The notes under the pieces are model-generated. The model had not been told where the DNA came from and did no database searches. It saw only the letters and a program-made list of their open reading frames with translations. A stretch of DNA of 6,074 nt from NCBI GenBank assembly GCA_913020235.1, contig CAJWBT010000152.1, positions 1-6,074 of the forward strand. The letters are read 5' to 3'. The translations under genes were made by a program, and so were the position numbers. Positions 1-5,048 of this stretch are shown piece by piece. This DNA is from an uncultured Chloroflexota bacterium (GTDB lineage Bacteria; Chloroflexota; Dehalococcoidia; UBA3495). Positions within the stretch are counted from its first letter, which is position 1. Every line of letters starts with the position of its first letter.

Positions 1-120
1 TACTCGGTCAACTTGAGTCTGCGAACTGTCATTCAGAGCGAAGCGAAGAATCTCATTGCCGCGCTGAGATTCTTCGCTTCGCTCTGAATGACATCTATCA
101 ATTTCAGGTTGACTGAGTAC
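1..120. repeat. MITE-like long palindromic repeat
   Basis: Nearly the whole segment is one inverted repeat. Inner arms at 28-55 and 65-92 are 28 bp and perfectly complementary around a 9-nt loop; outer ends 1-16 and 104-119 pair at 14 of 16 positions; the parts between (17-27 and 93-103) pair poorly. The core GAGCGAAGCGAAGAATCTC resembles a dispersed repeat I know from Chloroflexota and other environmental genomes. There is no transposase, so a non-autonomous miniature element is the best reading. The left end lies at the window edge, so a target-site duplication cannot be checked. It sits about 170 bp beyond the cupin stop codon and could also halt transcription or stabilise that transcript's 3' end. 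Confidence 0.75.
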
Positions 121-183
121 TCGCGTACTTTCTTGTAGATAGCTTTACATCGGCGAAGTTGTGCGACATTCCCTCCCCCGATC

Positions 184-210
184 GTCTTTCCGGCGGAAGC
201 CGGAATCCAG
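184..210. repeat. Short dispersed palindromic repeat
   Basis: A perfect 7-bp stem with a 4-nt loop (TTCCGGC, GGAA, GCCGGAA at 188-205) is followed by TCCAG. This matches the common bacterial intergenic repeat type in which a 'CATTCCGGC...GCCGGAATCCAG' palindrome recurs around the genome. A degenerate related stretch (CCGCGGAAGAGCCGGG) follows at about 236-251. No T-run flanks it on either strand, so it is not a classical intrinsic terminator, although it lies about 85 bp past the cupin stop codon. Nothing else is recognisable in 121-289. Confidence 0.55.
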
Positions 211-289
211 AGAGGCTCTAGCTGGACCCCACCTCCGCGGAAGAGCCGGGATGGCGAACCGGTTATCAAGCCATTTGCGAGACGCAAGA

Positions 290-643
290 CTAGTCCACCG
301 CTACCCGTTGAAACTCGGTCTTGGGGAATGTGGCCACCAGCCTGGCCTTAGCCGATGAGCGGTTGACGAAGCCGTGCTTGACGCCGGCCGGAGCCAGCAC
401 CGTGTCCCCCGGGCCAAGGGTGACCGCCTGATCGCCCAGAACAGCCTCCAAGGTTCCCTCCACGATCATCATGGCTTCTTCGGTATCGGGGTGGATGTGG
501 GTGGATACACTCGCGCCCGGCTGGATGGTCAAGTGGGCAAGTAACAGGGACTTGGATCCCCGGCCGGCATTTACCAGGACCGCCCGCTCAACTCCGGGAT
601 AGCTCTCTTCAGTTGGAACCGTGGCATAGGGAATGATCGGCAT
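290..643 (-). CDS. Small single-domain cupin protein
   Basis: A 117-residue cupin with both signature motifs. Motif 1 starts at Gly43, has the His49-x-His51 pair, Glu55/Glu56 and Gly63. Motif 2 fits G(x)5PxG(x)2H(x)3N exactly, from Gly79 through Pro85, Gly87, His90 and Asn94. His49, His51, Glu56 and His90 are the predicted metal ligands, so a metal-binding beta-barrel is expected. The substrate cannot be told; such proteins include small dioxygenases, isomerases and ligand-binding regulators. There is no signal peptide or DNA-binding domain, so it is probably cytosolic. The start at 643 was chosen because GGAGGT lies 6 nt upstream and the cupin fold begins soon after. The frame stays open to an ATG at 952, but those 103 extra residues are Arg/Pro-rich with no recognisable domain. 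It is the last gene of the minus-strand group, separated from the response regulator by 311 bp, and probably has its own promoter. Confidence 0.88.
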   Translation of the reverse strand: MPIIPYATVPTEESYPGVERAVLVNAGRGSKSLLLAHLTIQPGASVSTHIHPDTEEAMMIVEGTLEAVLGDQAVTLGPGDTVLAPAGVKHGFVNRSSAKARLVATFPKTEFQRVAVD

Positions 644-649
644 CTCTGC

Positions 650-655
650 ACCTCC
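650..655 (-). promoter_or_regulatory. Ribosome binding site that fixes the cupin start
   Basis: GGAGGT on the minus strand lies 6 nt before the ATG at 643. It is the main reason to prefer the 117-residue cupin over the 220-residue open frame beginning at 952. Confidence 0.8.
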
Positions 656-676
656 AGGCGATGGCACGTTGCGGCT

Positions 677-690
677 TTGATCGCGGTCAA
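677..690. promoter_or_regulatory. Possible operator dyad upstream of cupin
   Basis: TTGATCGCGGTCAA is symmetric at 12 of 14 positions around a CGCG centre and lies 34-47 nt before the cupin start codon. The size and symmetry suit a dimeric regulator, but such a short dyad can arise by chance and nothing in the window identifies a binder. Confidence 0.2.
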
Positions 691-706
691 TAGGTGATGT
701 ATGGCC

Positions 707-760
707 GGGCCGGGCCTCTCGCCTTGGCAAGCGGCGAGCTGGCAGGCGCCCTCCCGGCCC
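707..760 (-). other. Two-tier stem-loop in the likely cupin leader
   Basis: Outer arms GGGCCGGG (707-714) and CCCGGCCC (753-760) are perfectly complementary, and inside them CTCGCC (718-723) pairs with GGCGAG (733-738) around a 9-nt loop. Transcribed leftward, it would form a strong structure in the 5' leader of the cupin mRNA. It has no U-tract, so a stabilising or attenuating role is more likely than termination. GC-rich DNA produces such stems fairly often. Confidence 0.35.
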
Positions 761-809
761 GAAATGATACGGCATCCTTCGACCAGAAATCCGGTAGTCT
801 CGTGGCGGA

Positions 810-866
810 TAGGCCACATTTGCCGGATCGCCGTCCCGGCAGCGCACACGCAGGCCAATGGCCTCA
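810..866. repeat. Block-conserved intergenic element, copy A
   Basis: Aligned without gaps to 3441-3497, this 57-bp stretch shares TAGG, TTGCC, GCCGTCC-N-GGC and CCAATGGCCTCA in exactly the same register. About 35 of 57 positions are identical, while the 6- and 5-nt spacers around the TTGCC block are wholly different. It lies between the response regulator stop and the cupin start, in the same orientation relative to the minus-strand cupin as copy B is to the kinase. The 12-bp block contains the dyad AGGCC-AAT-GGCCT. A shared regulator binding region is the simplest reading. Confidence 0.4.
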
Positions 867-954
867 GGGGGGTACCGTTGCCGGTCGTTCTCCGGGACAC
901 AGAGTGGTGACCCGAGGCCCGGCCACGGGTGAAGATTGGGCGGAGAGCCCATCT

Positions 955-1617
955 TTACAAGGAGGATTCACCCTTGGCTCGGTGTTCCGCCAGATAGGCG
1001 GCCGCCTGGGACCTCCGGGACACATCCAGCTTGCTCAGGATATTGCTGACGTAGTTTTTTACCGTCTTGTCGCTCAGGTTAACCTGAGAGGCAATTTCGC
1101 GGTTGGTATGCCCTTCGGCAATCAGCTCCAGGATGCGCTGCTCCTGGTCGGTCAGATGAGCCCACCTCTCGTCGGCCCCTCGGCCCCGCCGGAGCCGCTC
1201 CAGCACTCCGGCCGTCACCGCCGGGTCCAATAAGGACTGCCCCGAACCCACCCGTCGGATGGCCTCCATGATCTCCGGTGCGCGGACCTCTTTGAGCAGA
1301 TAGCCTGATGCGCCAGCCATGATGGAGCCCATGACCGCGTCATCATCGCCGTAGGACGTGAGCATGAGCACTTTTATCTCCGGATTGTGGGCCAGTATGT
1401 CCCGGCAAGCCTCAATGCCTGACCCATCGGGCAGGCGTATGTCCATGATCACCACTTGGGGGGAGAGTTCCCGGGCCAGCTGCACCGCCTGCGCAGCGGT
1501 TCCGGCTTCTCCAACCACGGTCAGGTCGCTCTGGTGATCGAAGAGGGTGGCCAGCCCTCGGCGGACGATATCATGGTCGTCCACGACAAGCAGCCTCAAA
1601 GTTGTGTCAGTCTTCAT
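955..1617 (-). CDS. NarL/DevR-type two-component response regulator
   Basis: A 220-residue transcription factor with an N-terminal receiver (about 7-125) and a C-terminal LuxR-type helix-turn-helix (about 153-212). The receiver is complete: acidic pair Asp13/Asp14, phospho-acceptor Asp59, Thr87, Tyr106 and Lys109. The output domain has LTDQE at 155-159, EGHTNREIA, and a recognition helix with Lys184, Lys187 and Asn188. These have the same spacing as the DNA-contacting Lys179, Lys182 and Asn183 of Mycobacterium tuberculosis DosR. Stretches such as VRRGL, GEAG, RLPDGSGIE, LTSY, AGASGY and KTVKNYVS make DevR/DosR the closest relative I can recall. It follows the GAF-GAF kinase on the same strand after 59 nt, so it is the obvious phosphorylation partner. 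The start at 1617 has AGGGA 6 nt upstream. That site touches an inverted repeat over the junction, so translation may be coupled to the kinase. The DNA targets are not proven. Confidence 0.93.
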   Translation of the reverse strand: MKTDTTLRLLVVDDHDIVRRGLATLFDHQSDLTVVGEAGTAAQAVQLARELSPQVVIMDIRLPDGSGIEACRDILAHNPEIKVLMLTSYGDDDAVMGSIMAGASGYLLKEVRAPEIMEAIRRVGSGQSLLDPAVTAGVLERLRRGRGADERWAHLTDQEQRILELIAEGHTNREIASQVNLSDKTVKNYVSNILSKLDVSRRSQAAAYLAEHRAKGESSL

Positions 1618-1626
1618 GTTCCGTCC

Positions 1627-1680
1627 CTAGGCGAGTCCGGCCTTCGACTCTCCGGGCGGGGTTTCAGGATAGTCGCCTAG
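1627..1680 (-). promoter_or_regulatory. Inverted repeat bracketing the kinase-regulator junction
   Basis: CTAGGCGA (1627-1634) and TCGCCTAG (1673-1680) are perfect 8-bp complements. The upstream arm in the transcript covers the kinase stop codon (1677-1679). The downstream arm overlaps two bases of the regulator's Shine-Dalgarno sequence AGGGA (1624-1628). A second small stem, GAGTC (1633-1637) with GACTC (1646-1650), lies inside. Ribosomes finishing the kinase would open the outer stem, a layout that fits translational coupling or tuning of kinase:regulator ratio. Confidence 0.4.
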
Positions 1681-3380
1681 TCTCCCTCGGAAAACTGTCG
1701 CGCTCCGTCCATCGAAAGCCGCACTCCCAACTTCGTGCCCCGGCCCGGCGAGCTGTGCACCTCCATGACGCCCCCCAGCCGCTCCGCGCGGTCTTTGATG
1801 TTCGACAGCCCGTAGCCTCGCCCCAGCTCCGCTTTTTCCACGTGGAAGCCGACGCCGTCATCGGCGATTTCCAGGTTCAGGTACCCGCCGGACGCCAGGA
1901 GAGACAACGTGACTTTCCTGGCTCGGGCGTACTTTTCAATGTTGGAGAAGGCTTCCTGAAAAATGTGCCACAGGTTCACCGTGTGCGGCTCAGAAAGGCT
2001 CGTCAGGTCGATCCCCGATTCCAGGGTGACGGAGACCCTCGTGCGGGCCTCTAGGTCCTTGACCAACGACTCAAGGGCCTTGTCCAGCGGCCTGCCCTGC
2101 AGCTCCCGCGGGCAAAGGTCCATGATGTAGCTCCGGATATCTCGGATGACCTGGTTCAGGTCCTCTACCACCCCATCGATCCGGCCTCGCACCTCTCCCA
2201 GGCTCTCTTCTCCCTGGATCGAGATGTCCTCCAGGGTGAGACCGGCGGCATAGATAGACTGGATCACGCCGTCGTGGAGGTCCCGGCCGATGCGATCTCT
2301 CTCCTCCACCACGGCCAACCGCCTGGAGTGCTCCTCCTGCTGGCTGGAAAGCTGAAGGTTCTCGATGGCCACCCCAAGCTGGTCCGCCAGGGTCTCCAGG
2401 GTCTTCACGTCGCTGCTGTCGTAGGCGTAAGTCTTCTGGTCGTGCACGCTGATGGCGCCCACTGCTTCGCCCTTTACAGAGACGGGCACCGTCAACATGG
2501 CGGCGACCTCAACCCCCGGCATAGGAAGATACCGGGGGTCCAGGGAAACATCGTCGCACAGCACAGTCTCATTATTTCTGACCGCCCAGCCCGCTATTCC
2601 CTCCGCTGCCGGCCAGGCCTTCCCCGAGAGGATTCTGCCTCGCGCCAGACCAGCCTGCGCGCGGAGCTTGATCGAGGCCCCCCCCTTCTCCCCCCAAACG
2701 ACCCGGACACTCTGGTAACCAAACCCGTCATGCAGGAGCCCTGCCACGGTCTCAAGCAGCTTCTCCAAGTCGAAGATGCCGCCCAGTTCGCTGCCGACAC
2801 GGCTCAAACCATCAAGCTGGACCAACCGGCGGGCCTCGTTCTCGAGCAGGCGGGCGTTCACCATGGCCACCGCCGCTTGGGCCGCGAAGAGGACCACAAA
2901 GGTCTCGTCATCCTTGGAGAAACTGTCGGCGCCTATCTTGTTGGTCAGATAGAGGTCTCCCAGCACGCGGCCCTCGAACACGATGGGCACGCCGAGAAAA
3001 CTCTTCATCTGGGGGTGGTGGGGGGGAAATCCTACCGACTGGGGATGCTGGGTGAGGTCTTGGACACGCAAGGGCTTGCCGTCAAAGAGCACTACTCCCA
3101 GTACACCCTTGCCTTCGGGGGGCCGGCCGATACGGTCCCGGCTCCGCTTGCTGATGCCGGAGGTAACGAACTGGGCCAGTTCCCCTTCCCTTCCAAGCAC
3201 TCCCAAGGCGCTGTAGGACGCTCCCACCAGCTCCCGGCTGAGGTCCACAACTTTCTGCAACACAACGTCAAGAGATAGCTCCGACGTAAGGGCCCAGACG
3301 GCCTGGGGGAAGCTCCGGGCCGGAGCTTCGGCTGCCACAGCCAGGGCTGTCTCGGAAAGGTTCGTTTGCCCGGTGCTCAT
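1677..3380 (-). CDS. Soluble GAF-GAF sensor histidine kinase, DevS/DosT-like
   Basis: A 567-residue kinase with no membrane segment, so a cytosolic sensor. Order: GAF1 (about 33-182), GAF2 (about 202-343), HisKA_3 dimerisation/phospho-acceptor (about 357-425, phospho-His369 in RDLHDGVIQ) and HATPase (about 465-560: N-box Asn480, DDGVGF at 507-512, GYGLSNIKDR, GRGTK). Length and order match mycobacterial DevS/DosT. GAF1 aligns without gaps to the DevS heme domain as I recall it: His122 (FPPHHPQM) sits at heme ligand His149, Tyr144 (LYLTNK) at distal Tyr171, and Gly60 at Glu87, the DevS heme-channel gate, which is Gly in DosT. A heme O2/NO/CO sensor is inferred; many GAF kinases share FPPxHP without proven heme. 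An ATG at 3395 adds five residues, but the one at 3380 has GGGAG 8 nt upstream and the predicted transcript begins near 3392. The partner is the regulator 59 nt downstream. Confidence 0.93.
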   Translation of the reverse strand: MSTGQTNLSETALAVAAEAPARSFPQAVWALTSELSLDVVLQKVVDLSRELVGASYSALGVLGREGELAQFVTSGISKRSRDRIGRPPEGKGVLGVVLFDGKPLRVQDLTQHPQSVGFPPHHPQMKSFLGVPIVFEGRVLGDLYLTNKIGADSFSKDDETFVVLFAAQAAVAMVNARLLENEARRLVQLDGLSRVGSELGGIFDLEKLLETVAGLLHDGFGYQSVRVVWGEKGGASIKLRAQAGLARGRILSGKAWPAAEGIAGWAVRNNETVLCDDVSLDPRYLPMPGVEVAAMLTVPVSVKGEAVGAISVHDQKTYAYDSSDVKTLETLADQLGVAIENLQLSSQQEEHSRRLAVVEERDRIGRDLHDGVIQSIYAAGLTLEDISIQGEESLGEVRGRIDGVVEDLNQVIRDIRSYIMDLCPRELQGRPLDKALESLVKDLEARTRVSVTLESGIDLTSLSEPHTVNLWHIFQEAFSNIEKYARARKVTLSLLASGGYLNLEIADDGVGFHVEKAELGRGYGLSNIKDRAERLGGVMEVHSSPGRGTKLGVRLSMDGARQFSEGD

Positions 3381-3388
3381 GGGTGCAT

Positions 3389-3393
3389 CTCCC
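3389..3393 (-). promoter_or_regulatory. Ribosome binding site that fixes the kinase start
   Basis: GGGAG on the minus strand lies 8 nt before the ATG at 3380 and overlaps the alternative ATG at 3393-3395. That overlap argues that the longer form is not used. With the promoter just upstream the mRNA leader would be only about 12 nt. Confidence 0.6.
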
Positions 3394-3398
3394 ATACT

Positions 3399-3427
3399 AT
3401 TATATCCGGAATCGGTGCTTCTCGAAA
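3399..3427 (-). promoter_or_regulatory. Sigma-70-type promoter for the kinase-regulator genes
   Basis: On the minus strand a perfect TATAAT (3399-3404) is preceded after 17 bp by TTTCGA (3422-3427). The -35 is weak, matching TTGACA at 3 of 6, as expected for an activator-dependent promoter. Predicted +1 is near 3392. The block-conserved element 3441-3497 lies about 49-105 bp upstream of +1, a usual place for activator sites. Confidence 0.55.
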
Positions 3428-3440
3428 GCGGGCTTCCACC

Positions 3441-3497
3441 TAGGGATAGGTTGCCTCGGGGCCGTCCGGGCGCCCACCGCCGTGCCCAATGGCCTCA
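3441..3497. repeat. Block-conserved intergenic element, copy B
   Basis: This is the partner of 810-866, with identical order and spacing of TAGG, TTGCC, GCCGTCC-N-GGC and CCAATGGCCTCA. It lies in the 240-bp divergent region between the kinase start and the receiver-USP gene start, directly upstream of the kinase promoter. The 12-bp identical block alone is unlikely to be shared by chance between two gaps of this size. Confidence 0.4.
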
Positions 3498-3504
3498 TCC
3501 CGAG

Positions 3505-3536
3505 GACATTTGGGCTCAAAATCGGGTACAAATGAC
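3505..3536. promoter_or_regulatory. Possible operator dyad in the divergent promoter region
   Basis: GACATTTG (3505-3512) and CAAATGAC (3529-3536) are inverted copies matching at 7 of 8 positions, with centres 24 bp apart, roughly two helical turns. It lies 85-116 bp before the receiver-USP gene, where a regulator acting on either divergent promoter could bind. No binder is identified and chance is possible. Confidence 0.25.
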
Positions 3537-3545
3537 TCTGGCGCC

Positions 3546-3573
3546 TTGTTCACCGGCGGGCCAGAATTATCCT
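3546..3573 (+). promoter_or_regulatory. Weak candidate promoter for the receiver-USP gene
   Basis: TTGTTC (3546-3551), a 16-bp spacer and TATCCT (3568-3573) form an imperfect sigma-70-like pair about 48 bp before the start codon. Neither hexamer is strong, so this promoter may need activation, possibly by the neighbouring regulator. Confidence 0.28.
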
Positions 3574-3620
3574 AAGAGTTCAGCGTCATCGGATGAATCT
3601 CTCTCCCTGGAACCCTTCTA

Positions 3621-5048
3621 ATGCCGATACGGGTCTACATCATCGACGAACATTCGGCGGTGCGGATGAACCTGGTGCGGCGGCTGTCCGCCGCCGAAGG
3701 GATTCTGGTGGTTGGCGATAGCGGCGAGGGTCGGGCGGCTTTGGATGAGCTGCGCGTTCTTCGTCCTGACGTGGTCTTGATAGAGGTAAAGATGAAGCAG
3801 GCCAACGGGGTGGGTGTGTGCGCGCAAGCAGCCTGCTATGACCCCGGCTTGAAGATCGTTGTAAGCACAATCTACGCCGACGCCGAGGAGCAGCGGAAGG
3901 TCCAGCAGGCCGGCGCCGTTGCCTACCTCCTCAAAGACCTGGACACCCCCAGGCTGGTGGAGCAGCTCAGAGCAGTGGTGGAAGGGAAACACAGGCCGAG
4001 CGTCGAGCAGACCGGTACACCAGACACCCTGGAGAACTCCCAGCCCATCGCAAACGAGGGCTACGAAGGGGACCCCGTACTCTGGTACCAGCGCATCCTC
4101 GTGCCCCTGGATGGGTCCAAGCTCTCGGAGCAGGTGTTGCCGTGTGCGGCAGCGCTGGCCAGACCCCTGGGATCGCGCATTGAACTGCTCGATACTTTCA
4201 GCCCCGAACCCGGGGAGTCGACGGACTCCAGCCCCGAGAGCAACCGGCCCCGGATCAAAGCCGGCGCGCCCGACCAGGGGCTAGACTACCTGGAGGGGAT
4301 TGGGCGGTCCATGGCCGGTCTGGAGGTAACCGTGTCCCGCGCGGCCGGAGCCGGAGACCCCGACTCGCGGATAATCAACGAGGCAGAGAAAGAGCCTGGG
4401 ACCCTCATTGCCATGTCCAGTCACTGGCGGTCCGGCATTACCTACGGAGTTCTGGGTAGCGTGACGGATAAGGTCTTCCGCTCCGCATCGGCACCGCTGC
4501 TGATCGTCCAAGCCCGAGGTGAGGAGACTCCTTTGCCGGAGGCAGGCCTGAAACACGTCGTCGTGCCGCTGGACGGGTCCTCCTCGGCGGAGCACAGTCT
4601 GCCCCATGCGGCCGCCCTGGCCAAGTCTCTGGCCCTGACCGTGGTCCTGGTGAGGGTCGCATCCGGAAGTGAGGAGGCCGAGGCCAGAATCTATTTGAGC
4701 GAGGTCGCCAATAGCCTGCGCCGGCAGGGGGTGACTTCGGTGGACGAGTTGGTTCTTGACGGCGACCCGTCCGATGCAATCGTGGATATTGCCCAGAGGA
4801 CTCCGCAGAGCCTGGTGGCCATAACGACCCAAGGCCGATCAAGTGTGGGACGTTGGGCCATGGGCAGTGTTACAGTCCGCGTGGTGCGATACTGTGATGG
4901 GCCTGTCCTGGTCATCCGCGCGCCGGAACAGGGCACGTTTCCCCTGCCACTGCCAGGACTTGTTAGGCCGGGTAATGGTCCAGCCACCAGCGGGCGATGT
5001 CGACGCGGCGGGCGAACCAGACGCCGGAGAACCCCTGGGCGTACTTGA
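3621..5048 (+). CDS. Degenerate receiver domain fused to two universal stress protein domains
   Basis: A 475-residue fusion: receiver (about 3-122), a linker, USP1 (about 156-299) and USP2 (about 310-433). The receiver keeps Asp9/Glu10, Thr83, Tyr102 and Lys105 but has Glu55 where the phospho-acceptor Asp belongs (VVLIEVKM), so normal phosphorylation is unlikely and a fixed, phospho-mimic-like state is possible. Each USP begins with VPLDGS (Asp164, Asp318). The nucleotide-loop pattern G-2x-G-9x-G-S is altered: in USP1 it reads Ser266-SH-Trp269 before Gly279-Ser280, in USP2 Thr402-TQ-Gly405 before Gly415-Ser416. USP1 may therefore bind ATP poorly. No DNA-binding, catalytic or membrane domain is seen, so it is probably a cytosolic stress effector. 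The start was chosen because the receiver begins at once after the ATG; the ribosome binding site is poor. The gene is divergent from the sensor kinase. The last 27 residues, Arg/Gly-rich, lie antisense to the deacetylase gene and are probably an acquired tail. Confidence 0.92.
   Translation: MPIRVYIIDEHSAVRMNLVRRLSAAEGILVVGDSGEGRAALDELRVLRPDVVLIEVKMKQANGVGVCAQAACYDPGLKIVVSTIYADAEEQRKVQQAGAVAYLLKDLDTPRLVEQLRAVVEGKHRPSVEQTGTPDTLENSQPIANEGYEGDPVLWYQRILVPLDGSKLSEQVLPCAAALARPLGSRIELLDTFSPEPGESTDSSPESNRPRIKAGAPDQGLDYLEGIGRSMAGLEVTVSRAAGAGDPDSRIINEAEKEPGTLIAMSSHWRSGITYGVLGSVTDKVFRSASAPLLIVQARGEETPLPEAGLKHVVVPLDGSSSAEHSLPHAAALAKSLALTVVLVRVASGSEEAEARIYLSEVANSLRRQGVTSVDELVLDGDPSDAIVDIAQRTPQSLVAITTQGRSSVGRWAMGSVTVRVVRYCDGPVLVIRAPEQGTFPLPLPGLVRPGNGPATSGRCRRGGRTRRRRTPGRT

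Larger units (their letters stand above)
644..954. other. 311-bp non-coding gap between cupin and response regulator
   Basis: No convincing gene is seen on either strand; open frames here give Arg/Pro-rich translations without domains. The gap holds the cupin ribosome binding site, a TTGA-centred near-palindrome (677-690), a two-tier GC-rich inverted repeat (707-760), a possible -10 box TATCAT (764-769, minus strand) and one copy of a block-conserved element (810-866). No hairpin with a T-run follows the regulator stop codon, so read-through from the regulator cannot be excluded. The gap is longer than a normal intra-operon spacer and fits a separately regulated promoter region. Confidence 0.6.

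Noticed and set aside
1..120. CRISPR array
   Set aside because: There is a single inverted repeat, not spaced direct repeats, and no cas gene in the window.
188..205. Hairpin as an intrinsic terminator of the cupin gene
   Set aside because: No T-run on either side and the sequence matches a dispersed palindromic repeat.
662..690. TTGACC as a -35 box for the cupin
   Set aside because: No acceptable -10 hexamer occurs 16-18 bp downstream.
290..952. 220-residue version of the cupin starting at 952
   Set aside because: The extra 103 residues have no recognisable domain and a biased Arg/Pro composition, whereas the ATG at 643 has an ideal GGAGGT and directly precedes the cupin fold.
694..1233. 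179-residue plus-strand open frame antisense to the response regulator
   Set aside because: It is a shadow of the regulator gene and the GC-rich gap; no domain, no ribosome binding site of note.
2274..3278. 334-residue plus-strand open frame antisense to the kinase
   Set aside because: Long only because the kinase codons leave few stops on the opposite strand; the kinase has complete, ordered domains and the antisense translation has none.
3500..3519. Possible DosR-type box in the divergent promoter region
   Set aside because: It fits the mycobacterial 20-bp consensus at only about 12 of 20 positions, which is close to what GC-rich DNA yields by chance.
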